Positions 53,134 through 63,305 of a stretch of DNA of 64,000 nt are shown here, piece by piece. The DNA is from Methylophaga sulfidovorans. Its GTDB lineage: Bacteria > Pseudomonadota > Gammaproteobacteria > Nitrosococcales > Methylophagaceae. How positions within the stretch are numbered: position 1 is the stretch's first letter; every line of letters starts with the position of its first letter. Under the pieces are notes generated by a model. The model searched no databases and was not told where the DNA came from. It saw only the letters and a program-made list of their open reading frames with translations. A program made the position numbers and the translations under genes. The stretch covers positions 20,035 through 84,034 of the forward strand of contig NZ_FOSH01000014.1 of assembly GCF_900114205.1 (NCBI RefSeq), given 5' to 3'.

Positions 53134-55155
53134 TTATTTGAGCATTTGCCGAATATTAGACAGATGTGCTTTACCACGTTCTTTACGTTCTTCCGGATCC
53201 GCCTGTGTTTTTTCAGACATCCAGATCAGATCATCCGATGGTAATTCACGAAGAAAACGACTTTCCTCACATTCCATCTTTTCACCATAGCGTTTACGCG
53301 TATTTGCCATGGTCATGACCAGACTACGCTGTGCTCTGGTAATGCCTACATAGGTCAGGCGACGTTCTTCCTCAATCGTGCCTTCTTCAATACTGGTCCT
53401 ATGTGGCAGAATTTCTTCTTCCATGCCAACCATAAAGACATGGGGAAACTCCAGACCTTTTGCTGCGTGTAAGGTCATCAAATGCACGGCATCAGTCTGA
53501 TTTTCGTCTTCCTGACGATCCAGAATATCCATTAATGTCAGTCTGGCTGCAATATCACCAATACTCTTTTCTTCAGTATCATTTTCGATAATACGTTCGA
53601 TCCAACTCAGCAACTCGAGCACATTATCCATACGACGTTCGGCTTTATTCGGATCGCCACTGGTTTCTTCCAGCCAGCCGCGATATTCAATCTCCTCAAC
53701 CATATCGCGAATCGCACTCATTAAATCACCACGTTTAGCCCGATCAGCTATATCCACTAACCAGTTAGCAAAATGTGTCAGGTTAATAATCGCTTTTTCA
53801 GGCAATTTTTCTGCAAGTCCCATCTCAAAGCAGGCACCGAACAGGCTGGTCTTACGTTCAGTAGCATAATTACCCAGAGCTTGTAATGTGCTTGAACCTA
53901 TACCACGACGTGGGGTGTTAATGACCCGAAGAAAGGCATTATCGTCATCCTGATTAGCCAGCAGACGCAGATACGCCATGATGTCTTTAACTTCAATACG
54001 TGAGAAAAACGACGTCCCGCCGGTGAGAAAATAAGGCACATTATGTTCACGTAACACGCGTTCAATCGGTCTGGATTGATGATTACTACGATACAGAATC
54101 GCGTAGTCTTTGAAGCTCGCCTGATGTTTCAGCTTGTGATAAAGCAACTCTGAGACGACTTTTTCTGATTCATGATCATCATCACGACAACCAATAACCC
54201 GAATCGGATCCCCCTCTCCTAACGCACTCCATAATTGCTTTTCGAACACATGGGGATTATTACGAATCAAAGTATTAGCGACACGCAGGATGCGGCTCAT
54301 GGAACGGTAGTTCTGTTCCAGTTTAATCAACTTCAAACGAGGATAGTCGGTCTGTAGTTGTGCCAGGTTTTCAGGCCGTGCACCACGCCATGAATAAACA
54401 GACTGATCATCATCGCCCACCACGGTCAGTGCTTCACGAATACCGACCAGTTGTTTGACCAGCTCATACTGACAACCATTGGTATCCTGATATTCATCCA
54501 CTAACAGGTAGTGAATGCGGGCCTGCCATTTTTTTAATATGTCATCATTTTCACGAAATAACACCACGGGTTTGAGTATCAAATCATCAAAATCAACAGC
54601 GTTATAAGCCTGTAATGCAGCGGTATAGAGTGGATATACTTTCGCAGCAGACATTTGTGTGCCCGCTTCGGCAATTTGCATCGCTTTCTCAGGCAGAATC
54701 AGCTGATTTTTCCATTCTGAAATTTGCCACTGTACCTGTTCTGCATGTTCACTATCTGCAGCAAAATCACGCCCCATCAGATCACGCAATACTGCCAGAC
54801 TGTCTTGTGCATCAAAAATAGAAAATCCACTGCGGTATCCCAGCGCTTTATATTCACGGCGCAGAATATTCAAACCCAGCGTATGAAAAGTCGACACCAT
54901 CAAACCACGTGCTGCCGCAGAATTCTGACGACTAGCCATTAATTCCGATACACGTGTTTTCATTTCACGCGCCGCTTTATTGGTAAACGTCACCGCAGCA
55001 ATATTTTTGGCCGGAATGCCACATTGCTCAATCAGATAAGCAATCTTTCGGGTAATAACCCGCGTCTTGCCACTACCGGCACCAGCTAAAACTAACAGGG
55101 GTCCATCTATATGACGCGCAGCTTCCTGCTGCTGCGGATTAAGATCATTCAGCAT
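53134..55155 (-). CDS. rep: ATP-dependent DNA helicase Rep
   Basis: Rep is a 3'-5' superfamily 1A helicase that clears protein blocks ahead of the replication fork. The 673-aa product aligns over its full length with E. coli Rep from memory: Walker A LAGAGSGKTR (residues 23-32), FTNKAAREMK, DEYQDTN, VVGDDDQSVYSWRGA, LEQNYRS, TLHAAKGLEFPHVFMVGMEEE, and VGITRAQRS. ATG 55155 (MLNDLNPQQQ) is the family-like start; the frame is open to 55197. It follows comM on the same strand by 69 bp. Confidence 0.96.
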   Translation of the reverse strand: MLNDLNPQQQEAARHIDGPLLVLAGAGSGKTRVITRKIAYLIEQCGIPAKNIAAVTFTNKAAREMKTRVSELMASRQNSAAARGLMVSTFHTLGLNILRREYKALGYRSGFSIFDAQDSLAVLRDLMGRDFAADSEHAEQVQWQISEWKNQLILPEKAMQIAEAGTQMSAAKVYPLYTAALQAYNAVDFDDLILKPVVLFRENDDILKKWQARIHYLLVDEYQDTNGCQYELVKQLVGIREALTVVGDDDQSVYSWRGARPENLAQLQTDYPRLKLIKLEQNYRSMSRILRVANTLIRNNPHVFEKQLWSALGEGDPIRVIGCRDDDHESEKVVSELLYHKLKHQASFKDYAILYRSNHQSRPIERVLREHNVPYFLTGGTSFFSRIEVKDIMAYLRLLANQDDDNAFLRVINTPRRGIGSSTLQALGNYATERKTSLFGACFEMGLAEKLPEKAIINLTHFANWLVDIADRAKRGDLMSAIRDMVEEIEYRGWLEETSGDPNKAERRMDNVLELLSWIERIIENDTEEKSIGDIAARLTLMDILDRQEDENQTDAVHLMTLHAAKGLEFPHVFMVGMEEEILPHRTSIEEGTIEEERRLTYVGITRAQRSLVMTMANTRKRYGEKMECEESRFLRELPSDDLIWMSEKTQADPEERKERGKAHLSNIRQMLK

Positions 55156-55224
55156 CAACGCCTCTGAAAAACAATATGAGCAACCGAGTGTTGCCACTCA
55201 GTGATAACGTGAAACATCTGGACA

Positions 55225-56727
55225 TTAATAACCTACATCAAGACGGCGATAGCTGATAGCTTCGCTGAGATGTTCAGTTTGTATTTGACGACTTCCGGCA
55301 AGGTCAGCAATCGTTCTGGCGACTTTTAAAATGCGATGATAAGCACGGGCTGACAATCCCAGACGAATAATCGCTTTTTCTACCAGTTGATAATCTTGTT
55401 CAGTCAACAAACAAACTTCCTCTATCTCTTTTTGTTCCAGCAAATTATTCGCTTTATCCTGCCTGTCGAGCTGTCTTAGGCGAGCCTTTTCTACTCGGTG
55501 ACGAACCTGCTCAGAGTGCTCTGCTGTGGCATCGGCCGTTTGATTTCTTAATAAACGTTTATCCACTGCAGGTACCTCGACCAGCATGTCAATTCGGTCC
55601 AGTAACGGGCCGGAGACTTTAGCACGATAGCGACGAACTTGCTCTTCTGTACATCGACAACGCGACTCACCAAGATAACCACACGGACATGGATTCATCG
55701 CTGCGACAAGTTGAAAACGTGCTGGAAACTCCGCCTGCTGTGCCGCTCTTGAAACCGAGATTTTGCCAGATTCTATCGGTTCGCGCAGTACTTCCAGCAC
55801 ACGGCGGTCAAACTCGGGGAGTTCATCTAAAAAAAGTACACCATTATGCGCTAATGAGATTTCTCCGGGTCTGGGCTGACTTCCTCCTCCGACTAAAGCC
55901 ACAGCAGATGCTGTGTGATGGGGCGAGCGAAATGGTCGTTGACGCCAATGAGCCGGATCAAAACCATTTGAGGCAATAGAATGGATTGCAGCCGTTTCCA
56001 TTGCTTCAGCTTCTGACATCGGCGCTAATATGCTGGGCAGTCGACTGGCCAGCATTGTTTTACCTGTGCCCGGTGGCCCGCAAAAAAGGAGGCTATGTGA
56101 ACCAGCAGCAGCAATTTCCAGAGCTCGACGAGCATGTGACTGCCCGCGTATATCAATCAAATCCGGATAATCAGGTGTTGTAGATATATCTGGCGTTTCC
56201 GCCAGATTCAGTAATTGTTGTCCATGCAGATGAGCACATACTGCCAGCAAGCTATCCGCACCAAAGCACTGACATTGCTCAATTAGCGCCGCCTCATTGG
56301 CATTGACTGCAGGTAGAATCAAAATACGTTTAGCCGCAGAAGTAGCCAGTGCTGTTGGCAACACACCACGCACAGAACGACATTCTCCGGCCAGTCCTAA
56401 TTCACCAATAAACTCTTTATCAGCAATGGCTTGTAACGGGATCTGCCCTGATGCGGCCAAAATTCCTAACGCTATAGGCAAATCAAAACGCCCACCTTCT
56501 TTCGGTAAATCCGCTGGTGCCAAATTAATCGTGATGCGTTGCTGAGGGAAAGTAAATTGCGAGTTCAAAATCGCAGAACGCACTCTGTCCTTGCTTTCTT
56601 TGACTGCTGTCTCTGGCATCCCCACAATCGACAAACTGGGTAAGCCATTAGACAAATGCACTTCAATCGTTACTACCTGAGCATGTATGCCTGTCACAGC
56701 GCGGCTGTAGACCTTTGCAATACTCAT
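55225..56727 (-). CDS. comM: ComM/YifB-type AAA+ ATPase
   Basis: ComM is a hexameric AAA+ helicase that helps branch migration of incoming DNA in natural transformation. The 500-aa chain has the N-terminal Lon-like part (ETAVKESKDRVRSAI, LAPADLPKEG), Walker A GPPGTGKT (217-224), the sensor FLDELPEF, a Zn-finger-like NPCPCGYLGESRCRC and the C-terminal Mg-chelatase part (GLSARAYHRILKVARTIADL). It lies just upstream of rep on the same strand. Whether the host is naturally competent cannot be told. Confidence 0.96.
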   Translation of the reverse strand: MSIAKVYSRAVTGIHAQVVTIEVHLSNGLPSLSIVGMPETAVKESKDRVRSAILNSQFTFPQQRITINLAPADLPKEGGRFDLPIALGILAASGQIPLQAIADKEFIGELGLAGECRSVRGVLPTALATSAAKRILILPAVNANEAALIEQCQCFGADSLLAVCAHLHGQQLLNLAETPDISTTPDYPDLIDIRGQSHARRALEIAAAGSHSLLFCGPPGTGKTMLASRLPSILAPMSEAEAMETAAIHSIASNGFDPAHWRQRPFRSPHHTASAVALVGGGSQPRPGEISLAHNGVLFLDELPEFDRRVLEVLREPIESGKISVSRAAQQAEFPARFQLVAAMNPCPCGYLGESRCRCTEEQVRRYRAKVSGPLLDRIDMLVEVPAVDKRLLRNQTADATAEHSEQVRHRVEKARLRQLDRQDKANNLLEQKEIEEVCLLTEQDYQLVEKAIIRLGLSARAYHRILKVARTIADLAGSRQIQTEHLSEAISYRRLDVGY

Positions 56728-56900
56728 ATTCCATCCTTGGTTGAGCGTTTTCGAAAGACAATATTAGCCTACCCGTTTTTTAAATGCCGTGAAACTTGTC
56801 GGATAAATTACAGACAAAAAAACCTAGATTTTTACGAAAATGCCTGCTTATGTTAATTTAGTGGCGCACACCCCATCCTATACAAAACTCCGGAGTTTTT

Positions 56901-58064
56901 ATGTACAAGCCTAGCTTGAGGACTATTTTTTTATTAATTTCAAGCACCTTGTCGAATATTGCACTTGCTGACCAAGTCGTTCTGGATGATGGCAGTATGC
57001 TGAATGGCACCGTCAAACAAGTCGCAAATGGTCAATTAATCATGGACACCGCCTTCGCTAATGAAGTGACGATTGATTATGCTCGCGTGAGTCAAATTAC
57101 CACCGACAAAAAGTTTTTGGTTGAACTGGAAAGTCATGATCGCATTGTTGGTCAGCTTAGTGTCGCTAAAAATGGTCAGGCTCAACTGAGCGATACCGCT
57201 TTTGGTACTGTAGATATCGATCCAAAAAATATAAAAAATGTCTGGGCTACTGATGCAACCAAACCTCAGATTCTTGCTGTACAACAAGAATATCAAGATG
57301 AGATCAACACCATAAAAGCAGACAAAGAAAAAGAAGTGGCAGATCTGAAATCATCTTATGAAACTGCCATCTCTACTCTGCGTGAAGAACGTAACCGTTT
57401 ACGCGACCCTTGGAGCGGTAGTATCGCTATGGGTATCACCGGTGCATCGGGTAATACTGATCGGTTTGGCGCACATGGCCGTGGTGAATTAAACCGCGAA
57501 ACGGATGCTGAGCGCATGAATATTTATATGGAAATTAACTTCCAGAAAGAGGATGGCGAACAGACAGCCAATCAAAAACTGGCGGGACTGTCTTTAGAAC
57601 GTGATATCAACGAAACCTGGTTTGCTCGTGGTTCAGCCGACTTTGAAATTGATGATTTTGAAGAATTGGATTTACGTGCCATCGCCGCAGCGAGTTTAGG
57701 TCGATTTTTCATTCGTGAAGATGATCTGAAATTTAAAGGCTTTGCTGGTTTAGGTTATCGTTTTGAAAGTTACACAGATGGTACCAATGAAAAAGATCCT
57801 ACCGGTGTGCTCGGTTACGATGTGAAATACAAACTGAACAGTAAACTGAGTCTGTTCCATGACTTCACTTATTACCCATCATTCAGTAGCCCAGGTAAAA
57901 ACTACCTGATCGTCACAAACTTGGGTGGTGAAATGCCGATTACTGATAAAGAAGACTGGAAATTACGTGCTAGCTTACGTAGCAAATACAACAGTCAGCC
58001 AGCTCAGGATGCTGAAAGTACAGACACCACATACCAGATGAATCTGGTCTATGATTGGGACTAA
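56901..58064 (+). CDS. DUF481 outer-membrane-type protein
   Basis: The 387-aa product has a signal peptide (MYKPSLRTIFLLISSTLSNI, cleaved after ALA), two short Sm/SH3-like beta repeats (about 25-75 and 75-115), a coiled coil (about 132-165) and a C-terminal DUF481 domain (from about 175) that looks like a beta-barrel, with alternating hydrophobic residues and the final MNLVYDWD. DUF481 proteins are outer-membrane proteins of unknown role, often induced by salt or stress. A single gene with its own terminator. Confidence 0.9.
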   Translation: MYKPSLRTIFLLISSTLSNIALADQVVLDDGSMLNGTVKQVANGQLIMDTAFANEVTIDYARVSQITTDKKFLVELESHDRIVGQLSVAKNGQAQLSDTAFGTVDIDPKNIKNVWATDATKPQILAVQQEYQDEINTIKADKEKEVADLKSSYETAISTLREERNRLRDPWSGSIAMGITGASGNTDRFGAHGRGELNRETDAERMNIYMEINFQKEDGEQTANQKLAGLSLERDINETWFARGSADFEIDDFEELDLRAIAAASLGRFFIREDDLKFKGFAGLGYRFESYTDGTNEKDPTGVLGYDVKYKLNSKLSLFHDFTYYPSFSSPGKNYLIVTNLGGEMPITDKEDWKLRASLRSKYNSQPAQDAESTDTTYQMNLVYDWD

Positions 58065-58081
58065 TTAACCCGGTCAGAAAC

Positions 58082-58109
58082 AAAAAAGGCGCCTAAAGGC
58101 GCCTTTTTT
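58082..58109. terminator. Bidirectional intrinsic terminator
   Basis: The stem AAAAAAGGCGCC / GGCGCCTTTTTT with loop TAAA lies between the convergent DUF481 and ppnP genes. Confidence 0.9.
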
Positions 58110-58127
58110 ATTATCTCTGATAGCGTA

Positions 58128-58442
58128 TTAATCTAAATAACTACAGCAATAATCAACTAACTCTAAAATCTGGATATCAAATGACGAGTTAGCAGGTACG
58201 TTAAAAGATTCGCCAGCAGTCACATCAATCCACTGAGCATCACCTTTCAGGCGGTAGGTCAGTTTACCAGCCAGAATTTCCATCAACTCGGCTTTTTCCG
58301 TACCAAAGGTAAATTCACCTGGCATCATAATGCCTAATGTTTTGTAGCTGCCATCAGCAAATGTCACTTTACGGCTGGTCACATTACCATCGAAATAAAC
58401 GTTTGCTTCACGTGTGACCGTGACATTAGTAAATTCAGACAT
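58128..58442 (-). CDS. ppnP: Pyrimidine/purine nucleoside phosphorylase
   Basis: The 104-aa protein is a small cupin of the PpnP (YaiE, DUF1255) family: GIMMPGEFTFGT, EILAGKLTY, W-x-D-V-x-AGESFNVPANSSFDI. It splits nucleosides with phosphate to sugar-1-phosphate and base, with broad specificity. It is about ten residues longer than E. coli PpnP at its N-terminus. It follows ubiK by 10 bp on the same strand. Confidence 0.92.
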   Translation of the reverse strand: MSEFTNVTVTREANVYFDGNVTSRKVTFADGSYKTLGIMMPGEFTFGTEKAELMEILAGKLTYRLKGDAQWIDVTAGESFNVPANSSFDIQILELVDYCCSYLD

Positions 58443-58452
58443 AGTTTTTCTC

Positions 58453-58701
58453 TTATTTAGGTGGGTTTTCTAACTCGGCGACACGATGTTCCAGTGCCTC
58501 CAACTTTTCACGGGTACGTAACAACACTTGAGCTTGCACATCAAACTCTTCACGCGTGACCAGATCCAGTTTTGTGAATGTGGCGGTGAGGGCTGCACGT
58601 ATGTTTTTTTCAGCATCTTCCTGCATTTGCACTAAACCTGGTGGTAATGCTTTGCTGATGCTTTGTACGACTTCTTCAATTTTTTTTGTATCAATCATCA
58701 T
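58453..58701 (-). CDS. ubiK: UbiK, ubiquinone biosynthesis accessory factor
   Basis: The 82-aa product matches UbiK (YqiC): MIDTKKIEEVV-x-SISKALPPG, then IRAALTATFTKLDLVTREEFD and a C-terminal coiled coil (LLRTREKLEALEHRVAELE). It binds UbiJ and helps aerobic ubiquinone synthesis near the membrane. ATG 58698 is an equally good start. It is upstream of ppnP and probably co-transcribed with it. Confidence 0.95.
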   Translation of the reverse strand: MMIDTKKIEEVVQSISKALPPGLVQMQEDAEKNIRAALTATFTKLDLVTREEFDVQAQVLLRTREKLEALEHRVAELENPPK

Positions 58702-58757
58702 CTTTCCCCTTATATCTCTATGACTATTCTACGGCATTTAAAAACAGACTCAATTTG

Positions 58758-60203
58758 TTATTTCTTGCCTAACAAGGAACCAAGAATACCTCTGACAATT
58801 CGGCGACCTAATTGACTGCCAATCGCTCGCATCGTACTTTTTGCAAAAGCTTCCAGCACAGTCTCGCGCCTTCTTGTCGTTGTTTTTGGCAGCTCCTCCG
58901 GCTGAGTCTTTTCAGCTTCCTGAGCTTTTAATGCACGCTCCGCCAGCACTTCATAAGCCGACTCTCTATCCAATGTCATATCATAGACACCGGCGACTAA
59001 AGACGTATTCAACAGCTTCTGTCTTTGCTGTTTGCTAATAGGGCCAATCTGACTCTGTGGCGGTTTAATCAGTGTCTGCTGCACAACCTGTGGTCGGCCT
59101 TTTTCATCAAGTGTCGAGACTAAAGCCTCACCCACACCTAAATTCGTCAGTTTTTCCCGTGTATCAAATTCAGGATTAGCACGAAATGTTTCTGCTGCGG
59201 CCTTTAAGGCTTTTTGATCTTTTACTGTATATGCACGTAATGCATGCTGAATGCGGTTACCCAATTGTCCAAGCACACTGTCCGGAATATCAGTGGGATT
59301 CTGTGTGACAAAATATACACCTACGCCTTTTGAACGAATCAGCCGAACGACCTGCTCAATTTTATTCAGTAGTACTTTGGGTGCATCATCAAATAGTAAG
59401 TGGGCCTCATCAAAAAATAGCACCAACTTCGGTTTTTCAGGATCGCCCACTTCCGGTAATTGCTCAAATAACTCAGATAACAGCCACAGTAAAAAAGCAC
59501 TATAAAGATTCGGAGACTGCATCAGGCTATCAGCTGCCAGTAGATTAACAACACCACGCCCCTGTTGATCTGTTTGCAGCAAATCCTCCAGATTTAACAT
59601 CGGCTCACCAAATAACTGGGCAGCGCCTTGCTCCTCAAGTCCTAATAAGCGACGTTGAATGGCACCAACACTGGCGGCGGAAATATTACCGTATAAGGTT
59701 CTGAATTCAGCAGCGTTCTCAGCAATAAATTGCAGCATCGCTCGCAGATCTTTTAAATCAAGCACCAGCCAGCCATTATCATCAGCCACCCGAAATACCA
59801 GGTTTAAAATGCCCTGCTGCGTCTCATTCAAATTCATCAGTCTGGATAAAAGCAGCGGCCCCATATCAGAAATTGTCGCTCTGAGCGGGTGTCCCTGCTT
59901 TCCATAAACATCCCAGCAGGTGACCGGAAAGCTGGTGAAGCCGAAATCTGACAAGCCCATGACTTCAACACGCTCGCTTATTTTCGGATGAGATTTACCC
60001 GGCTGACTGATACCCGATAAATCGCCTTTAATATCAGCGGCAAATACCGGAACACCAATATTACTAAAACTTTCTGCCAGTCCCTGCAGTGTCACTGTTT
60101 TCCCTGTCCCTGTCGCACCAGCAATCAGACCATGTCGATTTGCCATATTAGCTAACAAAGTGACTGGCGAACTTGATTGACCGATAAAGATAGGTGAAAC
60201 CAT
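58758..60203 (-). CDS. HerA-like ATPase (DUF853, YjgR family)
   Basis: The 481-aa protein has Walker A GATGTGKT (29-36), Walker B LVLFFDEAHLLF, and the following ILNKIEQVVRLIRSKGVGVYFVTQNPTDIPDSVLGQLGNRIQHALRA, typical of the DUF853/YjgR branch of HerA/FtsK-like ATPases. The role is not established; the class is linked to DNA translocation or repair. It is a single gene with the ubiK gene 56 bp downstream. Confidence 0.92.
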   Translation of the reverse strand: MVSPIFIGQSSSPVTLLANMANRHGLIAGATGTGKTVTLQGLAESFSNIGVPVFAADIKGDLSGISQPGKSHPKISERVEVMGLSDFGFTSFPVTCWDVYGKQGHPLRATISDMGPLLLSRLMNLNETQQGILNLVFRVADDNGWLVLDLKDLRAMLQFIAENAAEFRTLYGNISAASVGAIQRRLLGLEEQGAAQLFGEPMLNLEDLLQTDQQGRGVVNLLAADSLMQSPNLYSAFLLWLLSELFEQLPEVGDPEKPKLVLFFDEAHLLFDDAPKVLLNKIEQVVRLIRSKGVGVYFVTQNPTDIPDSVLGQLGNRIQHALRAYTVKDQKALKAAAETFRANPEFDTREKLTNLGVGEALVSTLDEKGRPQVVQQTLIKPPQSQIGPISKQQRQKLLNTSLVAGVYDMTLDRESAYEVLAERALKAQEAEKTQPEELPKTTTRRRETVLEAFAKSTMRAIGSQLGRRIVRGILGSLLGKK

Positions 60204-60344
60204 GGTGTATCCTTTCTGCTATGGCTGATAAGCGATATTTCAATGACTTATTAAATCACAAAATAATCACGATAAAGAAAACGGTTTGTCATGAAGACGG
60301 TCAATAGCTAGACTAGTCATTATTAACTTTTTTTAGGATGAATT

Positions 60345-60758
60345 ATGACCTCAATGGAAATCTGGGCTCTCACGATTGTTATCGCTATCATTACAGCATT
60401 GATCGGCTTTGCTGTGGGACGTCGCCAAGCGCCAGGCAACGATAATCAAGTGAAAGAAATCGCAGAGTCATATGATCGCCAACTCGCTGAAAAACAGGCC
60501 GAGCTAGACGAATATAAACAAAAAGTGCATGCCCATTACGACAAAACGGCACAAACATTCAAAGATATGGCGGGTTCATATAAGGAATTATTTGATCATC
60601 TGTCTCATGGCTATGAAGAACTTGGTAACTTGTCAGATCAACGTGTTTTACCTGATCGTGCCGGTGCACTTTTGGATGGGCCTGATACCAATACAGCAAA
60701 AGAATCTAACTTTATTCACCCAAACCATAAGGGTGATGAAGATGCATTAACCCGCTAG
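60345..60758 (+). CDS. zapG: ZapG (YhcB, DUF1043) cell-envelope protein
   Basis: The 137-aa protein has one N-terminal membrane helix (about 5-25) and a cytoplasmic coiled coil with the conserved VKEIAESYDRQLAEKQAELDEYKQKV and FKDMAGSYKELFDHLSHGY segments of YhcB. The family localises to the divisome in studied gammaproteobacteria and links envelope growth with division. ATG 60345 or 60354 can serve as the start. It has its own terminator. Confidence 0.93.
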   Translation: MTSMEIWALTIVIAIITALIGFAVGRRQAPGNDNQVKEIAESYDRQLAEKQAELDEYKQKVHAHYDKTAQTFKDMAGSYKELFDHLSHGYEELGNLSDQRVLPDRAGALLDGPDTNTAKESNFIHPNHKGDEDALTR

Positions 60759-60777
60759 ACAGCACTTATACAGACAT

Positions 60778-60808
60778 AAAAAAAGCCAGCTTAAAGCTGG
60801 CTTTTTTT
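60778..60808. terminator. Bidirectional intrinsic terminator
   Basis: The perfect 15-bp arms AAAAAAAGCCAGCTT / AAGCTGGCTTTTTTT flank a single A. It lies between convergent zapG and katA and can serve both. Confidence 0.9.
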
Positions 60809-60830
60809 GTTTAAATGACAGGCTATTTAA

Positions 60831-62285
60831 TTACGATTTGCCTAAACCTTTGGCAATGCGCTCACCGATATCACTGTCAATATTTTTCCAATACTCAATA
60901 ACGCGTGATAATACAGGTTCTTCTACACCATCACTCACGTGCCCTACGACATTGGATACCAGACGATCTCGTTGAGCATCATCCATCACTTCCCGAACTA
61001 AAATACCGGCCTGACCAAAATCATCATCATCTTCACGTAAGGTATAAGCTTCACGTGTAAACTCACCACTGGCAGCCCAGGTAGTATCTTCTGGGTAGTT
61101 ATCCGAATCAGCTTTCGGACCACCTTTAGAGTTTGGTGCATAAACAGGATCAGTGACATTTTGCACACGCATGGCACCATCTTTACTGTAACTATTCACA
61201 GGACATTTCGGTGCATTGACCGGAATCTGTTTATAGTTCACCCCTAAGCGGTGACGATGAGCATCAGCATAAGAAAACATCCGGCCCAGTAACATCTTGT
61301 CAGGGCTGATACCGATACCCGGCACTAAATTACTTGGTTCAAACGCTGCTTGTTCAATCTCAGTATGAAAGTCCGTCGGGTTACGATTCAATGTTAACTG
61401 CCCGACTTCATGTAGTGGGTAGTCGTCATGAGGCCAGACTTTAGTCAAATCAAATGGATTCAGACGATAGGTTTTAGCATCCTCAAAAGGCATAATCTGC
61501 ACATTCAGAGTCCAGCTAGGGTTATTTCCTTCTTTAATGGCATTAAACAAATCACGTCTGTGATAATCGCCATCTTTACCCGCCAACGTATCAGCTTCAT
61601 CCTGAGTCAGAAAATCAATGCCTTGATTCGTTTTGAAGTGATATTTCACCCAAAACTTTTCACCCTTCTCATTGACCCACATATACGTATGGCTGGAGTA
61701 ACCATTCATATTACGCCATGATTTTGGTATACCTCTGTCCCCCATCAACCATGTCACTTGATGAGCTGACTCCGGCGATAAAGTCCAAAAATCCCACTGC
61801 ATATCGTGGTCACGCATACCATTATCAGCACGACGCTTTTGTGAACGAATAAAGTGTTGAAACTTCAAAGGATCGCGAAGGAAAAACACAGGGGTATTAT
61901 TCCCCACCATGTCGTAATTACCTTCGCTTGTGTAAAACTTAAGAGAAAATCCGCGAGGATCACGCCATGTATCTGGGCTACCACGCTCACCTGCCACCGT
62001 AGAAAAACGAGCTAATACCTCAGTGCTTGTTCCAGGTTGAAACACAGCAGCTTTAGTAAACTGACTGACATCATGTGTGACTTTAAATTCGCCAAAGGCA
62101 CCTGAACCTTTAGCATGAGGTTGTCGTTCTGGGATACGCTCACGGTTGAAATTAGCCATCTGCTCGATAAGGTATAAATCATGAAGCAAAATCGGGCCGT
62201 CAGGGCCAACGCTTAAGGAATGTTCATCACTGGAAACAGGCATGCCTGAATCAGTGGTCGTTCTATTATTATCCTTCGTGCTCAT
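60831..62285 (-). CDS. katA: Monofunctional haem catalase (clade 3 type)
   Basis: KatA splits hydrogen peroxide to water and oxygen. Catalytic H57 (RQPHAKGSG) and N129/N130 (VGNNTPVFF) are present, as is the haem-binding R335-x-F-x-Y339 ([15 protein letters not shown]). At 484 aa it is a small-subunit catalase with no signal peptide, so it is cytoplasmic. A perfect 10-bp inverted repeat lies 74-110 bp upstream of the start and may be a regulator site. The gene is alone between convergent zapG and the upstream BLUF gene. Confidence 0.95.
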   Translation of the reverse strand: MSTKDNNRTTTDSGMPVSSDEHSLSVGPDGPILLHDLYLIEQMANFNRERIPERQPHAKGSGAFGEFKVTHDVSQFTKAAVFQPGTSTEVLARFSTVAGERGSPDTWRDPRGFSLKFYTSEGNYDMVGNNTPVFFLRDPLKFQHFIRSQKRRADNGMRDHDMQWDFWTLSPESAHQVTWLMGDRGIPKSWRNMNGYSSHTYMWVNEKGEKFWVKYHFKTNQGIDFLTQDEADTLAGKDGDYHRRDLFNAIKEGNNPSWTLNVQIMPFEDAKTYRLNPFDLTKVWPHDDYPLHEVGQLTLNRNPTDFHTEIEQAAFEPSNLVPGIGISPDKMLLGRMFSYADAHRHRLGVNYKQIPVNAPKCPVNSYSKDGAMRVQNVTDPVYAPNSKGGPKADSDNYPEDTTWAASGEFTREAYTLREDDDDFGQAGILVREVMDDAQRDRLVSNVVGHVSDGVEEPVLSRVIEYWKNIDSDIGERIAKGLGKS

Positions 62286-62462
62286 TTTTTTCTCCTCTCT
62301 TAATTCTTATAAGATTATCTGGAAAACCACACTGCATTTTTTGAAATAAAACCAATCGTTTATAGCGAATGGATAAACATAAAAATCGCTATAAATTAAA
62401 GCTAACACTAACAGGTGAAATACACATGAAAAGGAAGCGATACCACCTCAATGGTGTGAGTA
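62286..62462. promoter_or_regulatory. katA upstream region with perfect inverted repeat
   Basis: TTTATAGCGA at 62359-62368 and its exact complement TCGCTATAAA at 62386-62395 are separated by 17 bp. The repeat is upstream of katA and downstream of the BLUF gene. It is not an obvious terminator (no T-run), so an operator is more likely. Confidence 0.55.
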
Positions 62463-62885
62463 TTATCTTGTTGGTGGCGACTTAAATGACAACAACAACT
62501 GCTGAGCTAATGACGGCTGCGCTCTAAACTCATTGCCCGTCAATGGATAATTCAGGATATGGCTATAACCCGGGATGGAGATTTCAAACTCATTATCCAG
62601 GTTATAAAATCCCATCGTCCAGTCTTCGAACTCACGTTTTTCAATAGTCCCTTCATTTAAAATAAGTATATTTTTGTGTCGCCTATCAAGGAAAATTTTC
62701 TCAAAGATCCTTTTGAGATCATTTTCCTTACCTTCTAAAACCTGCATAAACTCTTGGTTTTTATACAGAAGCTGACCAGTAAGGTTATTTCTGAGATTAC
62801 TGTTACGACACTCATCTAATAGCGAGAGCAATTCAGACTGAGAAAAATCATGAGTAGCAGCACTCACGTAAGTGATGGAATACAT
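62463..62885 (-). CDS. BLUF-domain photoreceptor
   Basis: The product (140 aa) is a single BLUF domain. The FAD-binding residues are in place: Y6 (ITYVS), N30, Q48 (FMQVLEG) and W89 (EDWTMG). Blue light shifts hydrogen bonds around FAD. ATG 62885 is 6 bases after AGGAG; the ATG at 62891 is too close to that site. There is no output domain, so a protein partner is needed. The gene is just upstream of katA on the same strand (177 bp); co-transcription is not shown by sequence. Confidence 0.92.
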   Translation of the reverse strand: MYSITYVSAATHDFSQSELLSLLDECRNSNLRNNLTGQLLYKNQEFMQVLEGKENDLKRIFEKIFLDRRHKNILILNEGTIEKREFEDWTMGFYNLDNEFEISIPGYSHILNYPLTGNEFRAQPSLAQQLLLSFKSPPTR

Positions 62886-63305
62886 AAACATCTCCTGACA
62901 GAACTCATCCCCACTAGCCCATATTTAAGTCACTTGGTTTTTAGATAAAGTTCACATTACTATGGAGAGAAAATTAACATTTTATGTATGGTTAAGAATT
63001 AACCGGTGTTAAGAGTAGCCTCAAAAGTTCACTTATCTACAAAAAACGAAATAAGAAATGTTGCTCTTTTCGCTTTGTTAGAACTTTCTCAATAAACTAT
63101 TTTAATTAGTTCGGTTCACTTCCCATTGAGCCCCTTAATAAACACTATCGGAGAACGAAGTATTTATTCCATAACGTCCTAATCAGCCAACACGTATACG
63201 GCCGACTGATTATGGGCCTGGTGTTTAGCATGCCGAAGAGTTACGGCTATCAAAGCTAGCTGTCAGTTTTAGTTGGAAAGCATTGTTAGCGTTTTTTCAA
63301 GCAGA
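62886..63305. other. 420-bp gap, probably degraded sequence
   Basis: I see no complete gene. A hairpin-like inverted repeat, TAATCAG (63180-63186) and CTGATTA (63206-63212) with inner GCC/GGC, lies in it. The upstream part holds the BLUF promoter. Confidence 0.4.

Noticed and set aside
53134..55197. PcrA/UvrD rather than Rep
   Set aside because: The end-to-end order of motifs, the length and details such as GLMVSTFHTLGLNILRREY match Rep from memory better than UvrD (about 720 aa).
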